A DNA stretch of 64,000 nucleotides from Streptomyces xanthophaeus (GCF_000725805.1 NZ_JOFT01000035.1:1-64000); one strand, 5' to 3'. Numbered from the stretch's first letter, positions 10,743 to 21,485 are shown. Notes: generated by a model not told the origin, from the sequence alone. A program made the numbers and translations.

Positions 10743-13263
10743 TCATGCTGTCGGGTTGTGGGCAAACAGAATGGTCGCGCCCGGTATGCCCGCGCCGTTT
10801 TCGCCGCCGGTTGGCCGGAACCGCTCGCAGCCGCGGACCTGTGCCCGTGACGGCGATCGACCCGTCGGTGTCGGTGCGCAGCACGGTCGCTCCCGCCGCC
10901 CGCAGCCGTGCGAGCGTAGCGGGTGCGGGGTGCCCGTACCGGTTTCCGGCACCGGCCGGGACGATCGCCAGGCGCGGCCTGATCCGCTCGTACAGTTCGG
11001 GTTCCTGGTGTGCGGAGCCGTGGTGGGCGACCTTGACGACATCCACCGGGTCCCACTGCGGACGCTCCCTCAAGAGGGCTTGCTGCGCGGGCGGTTCGAG
11101 GTCACCGAGCAGGAGCAGCGTCAGGCCCGCGGTCCGCACCAGCAAGGCCACGCTGGCATCGTTCGGCCCCTCGGGCGGCGGGCCCGACGCGGAGGGCCAC
11201 AGCACCTGCCAGTCCAGCGGCCCGGCCCGGCGCCGCTCCCCCTGGGCTGCCGCCACGACGGGTACGCCGGCGGCCGCCGCGGTCCGCCGGACGAAGGCGG
11301 CCTGCCCGGCGGGCTCCTCGTACCCGGTGGTCTGAATCACACCGACCGTCCGGCCGCGCAGCACCCCGGACAGGCCGGCCACGTGGTCGGCATGGAAGTG
11401 CGTGAGCAGGACCAGCGGCACCCGGCGCACGCCCAGCGCGCGCAGGCAGTCGTCCACCGGGCCGGGCTCCGGTCCGGCGTCCACCACCACGGCCGTTCCC
11501 GGTCCGACGGCGAGTACGGCGGCGTCACCCTGGCCCACCGCGCACTGGACGTAGCTCCAGTCGGGCGGCGGCCAGCCGGTGACCGTACGGACGAGCTGCG
11601 GCGGCCGCAGCACGGCGAGGAGCAGCAGCCCGGCCAGCCCGCAGCAGACCCACCGGCGGCGCAGGAACCGGGAGCCGAGCCCTACGACGGCCAGGGCGGC
11701 GGCGGCCAGCAGCAGGCCGCCCGTGACTCCTCCGGGCCAGGGCAGCTCGGCCCCCGGCAGCCGCGCCCCGGCCCGGGCCACTGCGGCGATCCATCCGGCG
11801 GGCACCCCCGCGCATCGGGCGAGGAGTTCGGCGGCGGGCATCCACACCGGGGCCGCCGCGAGGGCCGCGAACCCGAGGACGGTGGCCGGCCCGGCCGCCA
11901 GTTCGGCCAGCAGGTTGCACGGCACCGCGACCAGGCTGACCCGGGCCGAGAGGGCGGCGACGACCGGGGCGCACACGGCCTGTGCGGCAGCGGCGGCCGC
12001 GAGCGCCTCGGCGAGCCGGGGCCGCATCCCGCGCCTGCGCAGGGCCTCGCTCCACAGGGGAGCCAGTGTCAGCAGGGCTCCGGTGGCCAGGACGGACAGC
12101 AGGAAGCCGTAGCTTCGGGCCAGCCACGGGTCGTGGAGCACCAGCAGCAGCACGGCGGCGGCCAGGGCGGGAACCAGGGACCTGCGCCGCCCGGTGGCGA
12201 TGGCCAGGAGGGTGACGGCCCCGCAGGCCGCGGCCCGCAGCACGCTCGGCTCCGGCCGGCACACCACCACGAACGCGAGCGTCAGCGCGGCCCCGCACAG
12301 GGCGGTCGCCCGCAGGGAGAGCCCGAGCCGCGGTGCCAGCCCGCGCCGTTCGGCCTGCTGCGCGCGGGCCGGGGGGCCGATGAGCAGGAAGAGCACCACG
12401 GTCAGGTTCGACCCGGACACCGCCAGCAGGTGCAGCAGGTCGGTGGCCCGGAAGGCCTCGTGCAGGTCGGACGGGACCCGGGAGGTGTCGCCGACCACCA
12501 GACCCGGCAGCAGGGCCCGGGCGTCCGCCGGGAGCCCCTCGGTGGCTTCCCGCAGCCCTGCCCGCAGCCGCCCGGCGACCCGCTGGGCCGGTGACGGCCC
12601 GCCGGTGACCCGCGGCGGCCCGTCACCGGCCGGGCGGAGCAGGGCCACGGCCCGCTCCCCTCCCCGGGCCGGAGCCAGCCGGGCGACCGCCGTCACCCGC
12701 GTCGAGGGCTGGAGCCGCGCCCACCCCGGGTGCCCGGCGAGCACCCGCACCGGGGTGGCGACCCGGACCTCCTCCCCGTCGGGCCCGGCCACCCGGTCCA
12801 CCACCGCGTCCAGCGCCACCACCGGCGGCCCGGCGCCCTGCGGGGTGACCCGCGGATCGGAGCCGACGGTGAACTCCACGAGGACGCGGGCGTGCTCCCG
12901 GGCCAGCCCCGCGACCGGCCCGGCCCTCGCCTGCGCCCGCTCGAACCCCGCCACCCCGGCCCCGGCGGCCGCGCACAGCAGCACGGCAGCCACCGCGGCT
13001 CCGGCCCGCTGCCCAGGACGTGTCGCCGAAGTGGCGTGGGCAGGCCGAAGGGCGAACCGGAGGGGACCTCGACGACGCTGCCCCGGGCCGGGCCACCGGC
13101 ACCCGGCCGCCACGAGAAGCCCCGCCCCGGCCGCCCCGAGGGCCACCGCGGCGCCGGTCCGGCTGCCCGGCGCGCCCAGCGCGAGGGCGGCCGCCGCCCA
13201 GGCTGCCAGCGCCGGGCCCACGAGCCGCAGGTCCACCGGACCCGGCCCCTCGGCCCCGGTCAC
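10743..13263 (-). CDS. comEC: ComEC/Rec2-family DNA-uptake channel protein, 3' end abnormal
   Basis: About 810 residues match ComEC. There are N-terminal membrane helices with a DUF4131-like region, a competence domain beginning with HLLAVSGSNLTVV, and a C-terminal metallo-beta-lactamase-like domain with LTHFHADHVAGL and VKVAHHGSAH. ComEC forms the inner-membrane channel for single-stranded DNA. The GTG start at 13263 overlaps the comEA stop (GTGA). Recognisable similarity ends near 10840, but the frame has no stop there: it stays open to 7342, straight through the YceI and holA loci. A +1 shift near 10840 would reach the TGA at 10743-10745, which I use as the end. This is a frameshift or a lost stop, not a believable 1,970-residue protein. 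Confidence 0.75.
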
Positions 13264-14228
13264 GGACGCACCCGGGTGCGCAGGTCGGCGAAGCGCCGTT
13301 CACCGATGCCCTCGACCTGGCGGAGCTCCTCGACCGACCGGAAACCGCCGCGGGCGGTGCGGAAGTCCACGATGTGCTGCGCCAGCACCGGCCCCACCCC
13401 CGGCAGACCGTCGAGCTGCTCGACCGTGGCCGAGCCGAGGCTGAGCGGTCCCGGGGCCGGACCGGAGCCCGGGCCCGCCCCACCGGGCGGCCCGGGCTGC
13501 GCCTCGGCAGGGAACCCCACCAGCACCTGCTCGCCGTCCACCAGGACCCGGGCCCGGTTCAGCCCGGTGGTGTCCGCGCCCGGCCGGACTCCCCCGGCAG
13601 CGGCCAGCGCGTCCTCCACCCGCGAACCGGTGGGCAGTCTGCGCACCCCGGGGTCCCGGACCTTGCCGCTGACGTCCACCACGATCCGTGTCCCCGCGCC
13701 CGCTGCCGCGCCCTGCGCAGGTGCCGCAGCGGCCGCACCGGCCGGTACCGGGGCCGGGTCCGGGACCACGGGCGGAGCCTTCCCGGGAGCCACCACGGCG
13801 GGCGCCGTGACCGGCTCCGGCCGGGCGGACCAGTACTGCTGTGCGGCCAGCCCGACCGCGGCGAGCAGCACCACCGCCACGGCGGCCACCGTGCGCGGCT
13901 CGACGGCGCAGCGGGCCTGGAGCCAGACCGGCAGGCGCTCCCGCACGGCGGTCCGCCACCCGCCCCCGGGCAGCGGCTCGGCCCCGTCCCCCGGGCCGGT
14001 TCCCACTCCCGCCCCCGACACCGCGGCGGGCTCCGCGGGATCCACCGGATGCGCCCGCGGCGGGCTGCTGCCCCCCAGCAGGGCCTCGGCCCGGCGGCGC
14101 ACCGCGGCGGGCTCGGGCAGGGGCCTGCGCCCGGCGCGGCGGCGGCGCAGGCGACTGTCGGAGAGGCGGGGCCGGCCGGGGCCGCTGGTGGCGCCGGACG
14201 GATACGAGGAACGCGTACGAAGAGTCAT
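13260..14228 (-). CDS. comEA: ComEA-type helix-hairpin-helix DNA-binding protein
   Basis: The 322-residue protein has an Arg-rich cytosolic N-terminus, one membrane helix around residues 112-131 (VAAVAVVLLAAVGLAAQQYW), an Ala/Pro linker, an SLBB domain (VDVSGKVRDPGVRRLPTGS) and a C-terminal tandem helix-hairpin-helix (EQLDGLPGVGPVLAQHIVDF; EGIGERRFADLR). It is the presumed extracellular double-strand DNA receptor that hands DNA to ComEC. The stop overlaps the comEC GTG by four bases, so the two are translationally coupled. Streptomyces is not known to be naturally competent, so the biological role of the pair is open. Confidence 0.9.
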   Translation of the reverse strand: MTLRTRSSYPSGATSGPGRPRLSDSRLRRRRAGRRPLPEPAAVRRRAEALLGGSSPPRAHPVDPAEPAAVSGAGVGTGPGDGAEPLPGGGWRTAVRERLPVWLQARCAVEPRTVAAVAVVLLAAVGLAAQQYWSARPEPVTAPAVVAPGKAPPVVPDPAPVPAGAAAAAPAQGAAAGAGTRIVVDVSGKVRDPGVRRLPTGSRVEDALAAAGGVRPGADTTGLNRARVLVDGEQVLVGFPAEAQPGPPGGAGPGSGPAPGPLSLGSATVEQLDGLPGVGPVLAQHIVDFRTARGGFRSVEELRQVEGIGERRFADLRTRVRP

Positions 14229-14330
14229 GCCACGACCGTAGGGGCACATCCCGACAGCCGTTCGGATCCCTCAATTCCTGTGGGGAACCAGCTTGTTGTG
14301 GATAACCCGCCCACCCGTTCCGGTGAGTTC

Positions 14331-14373
14331 CGGCACCCTCAGCCCGGCGCCCGGCGCCCGGCACCCTCAGCCC
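14331..14373. repeat. Pair of 15-bp direct repeats
   Basis: CGGCACCCTCAGCCC occurs exactly at 14331-14345 and 14359-14373. The pair is in the gap between degV and comEA and adjoins the heptad array. Confidence 0.8.
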
Positions 14374-14374
14374 A

Positions 14375-14409
14375 GTGCCCCGCGCCCCGTGCCCCGTGCC
14401 CCGTGCCCC
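14375..14409. repeat. Five tandem 7-bp repeats
   Basis: The heptamer GTGCCCC is repeated five times head to tail, with the second copy GCGCCCC. The array ends 6 bp before the degV stop codon. It is non-coding and a candidate length-variable locus. Confidence 0.85.
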
Positions 14410-14414
14410 AGCAG

Positions 14415-15260
14415 TCAGCGCGGCGAGACGACCGCCGCCAACAGTCCCGGCCCGGTGTGTGCGCCGATCACCGCGCCGACCTCGCTGACGTGCAGTTCGA
14501 CCAGTCCGGGAATGCGCTCCAGCAGGCTCTGCGCGAGCTTTTCGGCCCGCTCGGGCGCCGCCAGGTGGTGCACCGCCACGTCGACGCTGCCCGATCCGGC
14601 GCGCTCGACCGCCAGCTCCTCCAGGCGGGCGATGGCCCGGGACGCCGTACGGACCTTCTCCAGCATCTCGATCCGGCCTCCTTCCAGCGTCAGCAGCGGC
14701 TTCACCGCCAGGGCCGAACCGAGGAGGGCCTGGGCCGCGCCGATCCGGCCGCCCCTGCGGAGGTAGTCGAGGGTGTCGACGTAGAAGTACGCGGACATGT
14801 CCACGGCCCGCTTCTCGGCGGCGGCCACGGCCTCGTCCACGGACCCGCCCGCCTCCGCCGCCTCGGCGGCGGCGAGCGCGCAGAAGCCGAGGGCCATCGC
14901 GACCATGCCGGTGTCCACGACGCGGACGGGCACGGGAGCCGTCCTGGCGGCGACCACGGCGGCGTCGTAGGTGCCGGAGAACTCGGCGGACAGGTGCAGG
15001 CTGACGATGCCGCTCGCACCGGCTTCCGCCGCCGCCCGGTAGGCCCGGACGAACTCCTCCGGGCTGGGGCGCGAGGTGGTGACCGAGCGGCGCTTCTGGA
15101 GGGCGAGGGCCAGGCTGCGCGCCGAGATCTCGGTGCCCTCGACGAGTGCCTCCCCGCCGACCACCACGGTGAGCGGGACGGAGGTGATTCCGTGCCGCGC
15201 CAGGGCCGGTTGTGGCAGGTAGGCCGTGGAATCGGTGACGATCGCGACATGGCGGGACAT
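14415..15260 (-). CDS. DegV-family fatty-acid-binding protein
   Basis: The 281-residue protein matches DegV throughout: N-terminal VAIVTDSTAYLP, the TTSRPSPEEF motif, SLHLSAEFSGTYDAA, and the C-terminal GAHTGPGLLAAVV. Members bind a single fatty acid between two domains and can act as FakB partners that deliver exogenous fatty acids to a kinase. No FakA-like gene is in this window. I chose the ATG at 15260, where the family begins; a longer frame upstream is low-complexity. No convincing Shine-Dalgarno precedes it. Confidence 0.9.
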   Translation of the reverse strand: MSRHVAIVTDSTAYLPQPALARHGITSVPLTVVVGGEALVEGTEISARSLALALQKRRSVTTSRPSPEEFVRAYRAAAEAGASGIVSLHLSAEFSGTYDAAVVAARTAPVPVRVVDTGMVAMALGFCALAAAEAAEAGGSVDEAVAAAEKRAVDMSAYFYVDTLDYLRRGGRIGAAQALLGSALAVKPLLTLEGGRIEMLEKVRTASRAIARLEELAVERAGSGSVDVAVHHLAAPERAEKLAQSLLERIPGLVELHVSEVGAVIGAHTGPGLLAAVVSPR

Positions 15261-15446
15261 GAGCCGGAGGTTACCGCCCACAGGGGCGGGACGGCAGCCT
15301 GGCCCCCTGCGGAGCCTGCAGGCCGGGGCCTCGGCGCGCAAGTCCGAGGCTCAACCTCCCGCCTCGGCCCGCACACATCCCAGACCTCGGACCCCGCCCT
15401 CAGCGCGTGAGCGCCGAGCTCAGCCCGCGAGCTCAGCCCTCGCGCC

Positions 15447-16223
15447 TCAGGTCGTGCTCTCCGGCCGTCGCGTCTTCTGCCAGGGGTACGGGGCAGCCGG
15501 GGCCGCCGGGTTCAGGGCCGCCTGCTGCGGCCCCGCGGCCCGTCCGCCCGGCTCCGGAGCCGGGGCCGCAGCGGGAGCCGATGCAGCGCCGGGAGCCGGA
15601 GCGGGAGCGCCGCCCTGGCCCGCGGCCTGCGCCGCGTCCCACGCCGCGGCCGCGGCCGCCAGGTCGTCCACCGGCTCCCGCGACCAGTCCCGCAGCGCGT
15701 CGGACTCGACCTCGATCTGGGCCGACAGCACCGCCAGGTCGTCGGCCGCGAAGCGCCGGGCCCGATCCCGCGCGGCCCACCGCAGCGAATCCGCGGCCTG
15801 CGTGATCCGCGCCGTGCGCTCCCTCAGGTCGGGCAGGCTCGCGGTGATCCGCTGCCGGTCGGGCTCCTGCTCCAGTCGCTTCAGCTCGTCGTCCAGTTCG
15901 TGCCCGTGCGCGCTCAGCCGCTCGAACAGCCCGATCGACTCCTTCAGCGAGCTGTCCACGCGGGCGCCCTCGTACAGGGCCTGCTGCGTGGTCCTCATCG
16001 AGGTCCGCAGGTCGAGCCGCAGCTGTGCCAGCGCGCCCGGGACCCCGACCTGACCCAGGCTCTTGGCCCGGAGGGTGGTGTCCTCGACCGTCCGGCGGGC
16101 GTGCGTGATCGTGCGGTCCACGCCGCGCTTGGCCGCTCCCACCACCTTGACGGTGGCGTACGCCCCCAGGCCCAGGAAGGCGAAAAGCACCATCAGCGCG
16201 AAGATGATCAACGCGGCCTCCAT
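15447..16223 (-). CDS. Membrane-anchored coiled-coil hypothetical protein
   Basis: This 258-residue protein begins with one membrane helix at about residues 4-26 (LIIFALMVLFAFLGLGAYAT). A long charged helical region follows (about 30-195, with heptad-like Leu/Ala spacing such as HGHELDDELKRLEQEPDRQ), then an Ala/Pro/Gly tail ending KTRRPESTT. The likely topology is a short anchor with a cytosolic coiled coil. The ATG at 16223 has an AAGGGA Shine-Dalgarno. I recognise no named family; such proteins occur beside leuS in Streptomyces. A scaffolding role is possible but unsupported. Confidence 0.75.
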   Translation of the reverse strand: MEAALIIFALMVLFAFLGLGAYATVKVVGAAKRGVDRTITHARRTVEDTTLRAKSLGQVGVPGALAQLRLDLRTSMRTTQQALYEGARVDSSLKESIGLFERLSAHGHELDDELKRLEQEPDRQRITASLPDLRERTARITQAADSLRWAARDRARRFAADDLAVLSAQIEVESDALRDWSREPVDDLAAAAAAWDAAQAAGQGGAPAPAPGAASAPAAAPAPEPGGRAAGPQQAALNPAAPAAPYPWQKTRRPESTT

Positions 16224-16380
16224 GAGTGTCCCTTCCCCAGTCCCCAGACAGCTGTTCTTGCGTCCCCTCCACCGTAAACGCAGAGGGCAGGCCAGGGGTT
16301 CCAATCGGACCCCCAACCTGCCCGTACGGGATGTCCCCGACACGCATGGGGACAGCCTCGGACCACGTCAGCCGCTGCAG

Positions 16381-16436
16381 ACGACCTCAGATCACCTCAG
16401 GTCACCTCAGACGCCCTCGGACGCCCTCGGACGCCC

Positions 16437-16440
<4 letters not shown>
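16381..16440. repeat. Six tandem decamers at the leuS stop codon
   Basis: Six perfectly phased 10-bp units run from 16381 to 16440 with consensus ANSMCCTCRG (units 1-3 ACGACCTCAG, ATCACCTCAG, GTCACCTCAG; units 4-6 ACGCCCTCGG twice and ACGCCCTCAG). The leuS stop TGA lies inside the last unit, so the array begins exactly where coding ends. Confidence 0.85.
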
Positions 16441-19304
<2,864 letters not shown>

Positions 19305-19354
19305 GATTTCTGAAGCTCCATCGATCGTCTCTGCCGTCTCTGCCTGCCCAAACG

Positions 19355-19378
19355 AAAAAACCCCTCGCACAGGAGGGG
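19355..19378 (-). terminator. leuS attenuator terminator
   Basis: On the minus strand CCCCTC (19378-19373), loop CTGTGC, GAGGGG (19366-19361) is followed directly by six T residues (19360-19355). It stands between the leader peptide and the leuS start codon, so it must be bypassed for leuS to be expressed. Confidence 0.85.
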
Positions 19379-19391
19379 ACGCCGCGCCGAT

Positions 19392-19424
19392 GCCGACCTC
19401 TGGAGGGTCGGCGCTGATCAGCGC
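19392..19424 (-). promoter_or_regulatory. Alternative stems in the leuS leader
   Basis: Upstream of the terminator the leader holds a 7-bp hairpin (19392-19398 with 19406-19412) and a 14-bp perfect palindrome GCGCTGATCAGCGC (19411-19424) overlapping the end of the leader peptide. They are suitable pause and antiterminator elements. CCCTC in this region can pair with the GAGGG arm of the terminator. Confidence 0.55.
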
Positions 19425-19456
19425 GGCTCGGTAAGCAGAAGGCGTACGGCACGCAT
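19418..19456 (-). CDS. leuS leader peptide ([12 protein letters not shown])
   Basis: A 12-codon frame encodes [12 protein letters not shown] with three consecutive leucines (CTT CTG CTT; CTT is a rare codon in this GC-rich genome) and a stop 40 nt before the terminator hairpin. Ribosome stalling at the Leu codons when charged tRNA-Leu is scarce would favour an antiterminator and switch leuS on. No Shine-Dalgarno precedes the ATG, but a TACCCT -10 box lies 6 nt upstream, so the message is predicted to be leaderless with transcription starting at the A of ATG. Confidence 0.7.
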   Translation of the reverse strand: MRAVRLLLTEPR

Positions 19457-19462
19457 GGCGTC

Positions 19463-19468
19463 AGGGTA
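19463..19468 (-). promoter_or_regulatory. -10 box of the leuS leader promoter
   Basis: TACCCT on the minus strand ends 6 nt before the leader ATG, the spacing expected if transcription begins at the start codon. No good -35 hexamer is visible. Confidence 0.5.
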
Positions 19469-19519
19469 CCGCAGCGGCCCCTACGGGCGCTCGGGCGTTC
19501 CGAACGGTGGGCACGACGA

Positions 19520-19552
19520 GAAGCGGGCCACCCGATCCGGGTGGCCCGCTTC
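19520..19552 (-). terminator. Terminator after the first tRNA-Ala
   Basis: A 14-bp perfect stem (19520-19533 with 19539-19552) begins 7 nt beyond the tRNA 3' end on the minus strand. Confidence 0.8.
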
Positions 19553-19559
19553 TTGACTG

Positions 19560-19632
19560 TGGAGCTAAGGAGAATTGAACTCCTGACCTCCTGCATGCCA
19601 TGCAGGCGCTCTACCAACTGAGCTATAGCCCC
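19560..19632 (-). tRNA. tRNA-Ala (GGC)
   Basis: The 73-nt cloverleaf is complete: acceptor GGGGCTA/TAGCTCC, D arm GCTC-GAGC, anticodon stem CCTGC/GCAGG with loop ATGGCAT (anticodon GGC at 19597-19599 in complement), T stem AGGAG/CTCCT, discriminator A. The CCA end is not encoded. It reads GCC/GCU alanine codons, the most frequent class in this genome. An identical copy lies 497 bp upstream on the same strand. Confidence 0.97.
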
Positions 19633-19674
19633 TTGCCTTGCCTGCCGCTTCGGTTCCCCTTGGCGACGTCCCAA

Positions 19675-19702
19675 ACATTACACGGTCATGGCCCTGGTCC
19701 AA
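19675..19702 (-). promoter_or_regulatory. Candidate promoter of the first tRNA-Ala
   Basis: On the minus strand TTGGAC (19702-19697) and TAATGT (19680-19675) are spaced by 16 bp and lie about 43 bp before the mature tRNA end. Confidence 0.55.
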
Positions 19703-19750
19703 AAATCGGTTTCCGTCGTCCCCGAGCCATGTCCGTTTTGGGTAATCTCG

Positions 19751-19984
19751 TCACGCTCTCGCGAACTGGTAGAACCGCTTGAGCGTGCAGTGCTCGTCGA
19801 GCAGCCGGCCGTAGATCGGCTCCCCCTCCAGCTCGCGGTACGTCTCGATCGGGTCGCCCTTTATGATCAGCGCCCGCGCGCATTCCTCGCACCAGTACTG
19901 GTATTCGGGGTTGACCGGGTCCATGTCCCGCACGATCGGCGTGCCGTTGTTGCACCAGTCGCACCGCCGCCGGTGTGCACCCAT
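19751..19984 (-). CDS. Small zinc-ribbon-like conserved hypothetical protein
   Basis: This 77-residue protein has two CxxC pairs: C8-DW-C11 near the N-terminus (RCDWCNNG) and C32-EE-C35 (YWCEECARAL), spaced like a small zinc ribbon. A basic, aromatic C-terminus (TLKRFYQFARA) follows. It has no signal or membrane segment. It lies between the two tRNA-Ala genes on the same strand and starts with ATG at 19984. Zinc binding is a fair inference from the four cysteines; a role in nucleic-acid or protein binding is only a guess. Confidence 0.75.
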   Translation of the reverse strand: MGAHRRRCDWCNNGTPIVRDMDPVNPEYQYWCEECARALIIKGDPIETYRELEGEPIYGRLLDEHCTLKRFYQFARA

Positions 19985-20093
19985 CCGTCAGCGACTCCCT
20001 CCCGCGTCGGGCCGTCGACTCCCCCTCCGGCGGTCCGATTCTGCCACGCCGGTGCGCGCTCGGTCAGCAAGCGAGCAAAGGGTACAAAAACAA

Positions 20094-20123
20094 GGATCCC
20101 GCCCCCTGTTGGGGACGGGATCC
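20094..20123 (-). terminator. Terminator after the second tRNA-Ala
   Basis: GGATCCCG (20094-20101) pairs with CGGGATCC (20116-20123), with a further CCCC/GGGG inner stem. On the minus strand it is followed by TTGTTTTTGT, a good U-rich tail. Confidence 0.85.
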
Positions 20124-20129
20124 TGATTG

Positions 20130-20202
20130 TGGAGCTAAGGAGAATTGAACTCCTGACCTCCTGCATGCCATGCAGGCGCTCTACCAACTGAGCTATAGCC
20201 CC
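20130..20202 (-). tRNA. tRNA-Ala (GGC), second copy
   Basis: The sequence is identical over all 73 nt to the copy at 19560-19632, including the GGC anticodon loop and lack of an encoded CCA. The flanks differ, so this is a gene duplication with separate promoter and terminator rather than one repeated transcript. Confidence 0.97.
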
Positions 20203-20255
20203 GCTCTCCGCTGCGCTCCCCCCGTTTCCGGTGTTCTGCGCTGCGAACAAGAAGA

Positions 20256-20285
20256 ACTCTAGCCTGTGACCAGCCGGAAAGTGAA
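20256..20285 (-). promoter_or_regulatory. Candidate promoter of the second tRNA-Ala
   Basis: On the minus strand TTCACT (20285-20280) and TAGAGT (20261-20256) are spaced by 18 bp and end 53 bp before the tRNA. Confidence 0.4.
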
Positions 20286-20326
20286 ATCCGGGTGGCAGCC
20301 CCGGCGGACGGCAGCCAAGGAGCTGC

Positions 20327-20983
20327 TCAGTCGTCGTCGCCGAGCACCGGTTCCGGCAGCGTGCCGGCGTTGTGCTCCATCAGACGCCAGCCGCGCGCGC
20401 CCTCACCGAGGACGGACCAGCAGCAGTTGGAGAGCCCGCCAAGGCCCTCCCAGTAGTACGCGTCCAGGCCCAGCAGGCGGCCGATGGTCGTACGGATGGT
20501 GCCGCCGTGGCTGACCACGACGAGGGTGCCCCCCGCCGGCAGCCGCTCGGCGTGCGACAGCACCACCGGCGCCGCCCGGTCGGCGACCTCGGTCTCCAGT
20601 TCACCGCCACCGCGGCGGACCGGTTCGCCGCGCTTCCACGCCCCGTACTGCTCGCCGTACTTCGCGAGGATCTCGTCGTGCGTCAGGCCCTGCCACTCAC
20701 CGGCGTACGTCTCGCGCAGCGCCTCGTCGTGCTCCACGGGCAGGCCCGTCACGGCGGCCAGCTCGGCGGCCGTGTCGGCGGCCCGCCGAAGGTCGGACGC
20801 CACGATCGCATCCGGCTTCAGCGAGGCGAGCAGCCGCGCGGCGCGGCGCGCCTGCGCCACACCCGCCTCGGTCAGCTCGATGTCCGTGGAGCCCTGGAAA
20901 CGGCGCTCCAGGTTCCATGCGGTCTGGCCGTGCCGCCAGAGGACGATCTTCCTGGGGGTCTTGCCCGTGTCGGTCGCGCTCAG
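20327..20983 (-). CDS. Histidine phosphatase (phosphoglycerate mutase superfamily) with CTG start
   Basis: The 218-residue protein has the catalytic RHG motif at residues 17-19 (VLWRHGQTAWN), the phosphate pocket ASDLRRAADTA, and the second catalytic histidine in VVVSHGGTIR. It removes phosphate from a small substrate that cannot be named. No ATG, GTG or TTG exists between an in-frame stop at 20993-20995 and the RHG motif. The only fitting initiator is CTG at 20983, which overlaps the rsfS stop as CTGA, mirroring the usual ATGA coupling. A start at the later GTG (20860) would delete the catalytic histidine. It is the last gene of the nadD-rsfS group. Confidence 0.88.
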   Translation of the reverse strand: MSATDTGKTPRKIVLWRHGQTAWNLERRFQGSTDIELTEAGVAQARRAARLLASLKPDAIVASDLRRAADTAAELAAVTGLPVEHDEALRETYAGEWQGLTHDEILAKYGEQYGAWKRGEPVRRGGGELETEVADRAAPVVLSHAERLPAGGTLVVVSHGGTIRTTIGRLLGLDAYYWEGLGGLSNCCWSVLGEGARGWRLMEHNAGTLPEPVLGDDD

Positions 20984-21426
20984 AACAGATCACCGTCCAG
21001 GTCTTCGTCGCCCGCCGCCTCGCGCAGCTTGGCGTGCTCCTCGGCCTTGCCGATGGTGAGCTTGGCGTCCTCGGGCAGCTCGATCTCGGGGCAGTCCTTC
21101 CACAGGCGCTCCAGCGCGTAGAAGACGCGCTCCTCGCTGTGCTGGACGTGGACGACGATGTCGACGTAGTCGAGCAGGATCCAGCGGGCGTCGCGGTCGC
21201 CCTCGCGGCGCACCGGCTTGGCGCCGAGCTTCTTGAGGAGCTGCTCCTCGATCTCGTCCACGATCGACTTGACCTGGCGGTCGTTGGGCGCCGAGGCGAG
21301 CAGGAAGGCGTCGGTGATCGACAGCACGTCGCTGACGTCGTACGCGATGATGTCGTGCGCGAGCCGGTCGGCCGCGGCCTGGGCGGCGGCGGTGATGAGC
21401 TCGATGGAGCGGTCCGTGGCGGTCAC
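20980..21426 (-). CDS. rsfS: Ribosome silencing factor RsfS
   Basis: The 148-residue protein matches RsfS/Iojap: LAHDIIAYDVSDVLSITDAF, the conserved SAPNDRQVKSIVDEIEE helix, and ARWILLDYVDIVVHVQ. RsfS binds L14 on the large subunit and blocks subunit joining in poor conditions. The C-terminus has an acidic extension (AAGDEDLDGDLF). It starts at GTG 21426, downstream of nadD and the LCP-like gene as in most actinobacteria, and is coupled to the phosphatase by overlap. Confidence 0.95.
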   Translation of the reverse strand: MTATDRSIELITAAAQAAADRLAHDIIAYDVSDVLSITDAFLLASAPNDRQVKSIVDEIEEQLLKKLGAKPVRREGDRDARWILLDYVDIVVHVQHSEERVFYALERLWKDCPEIELPEDAKLTIGKAEEHAKLREAAGDEDLDGDLF

Positions 21427-21485
21427 TGGCCATGCTTTCGGGTTGGCGGGCAGATCCTTACAAGGGTCTCATGTACCGCCGACAC

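Noticed and set aside
7342..13263. One continuous minus-strand frame of 1,973 codons
   Set aside because: Only the first 810 or so codons look like ComEC. The rest runs in the wrong phase through YceI and holA and through the opposite strand of other genes, an effect of very high GC content.
19305..19470. T-box riboswitch before leuS
   Set aside because: No T-box sequence or specifier loop is seen; a leader peptide with Leu codons explains the region better.
19560..20202. Integrated element at the tRNA-Ala pair
   Set aside because: No integrase, attachment repeat beyond the tRNA copies, or foreign composition is seen; the segment between is only about 500 bp.
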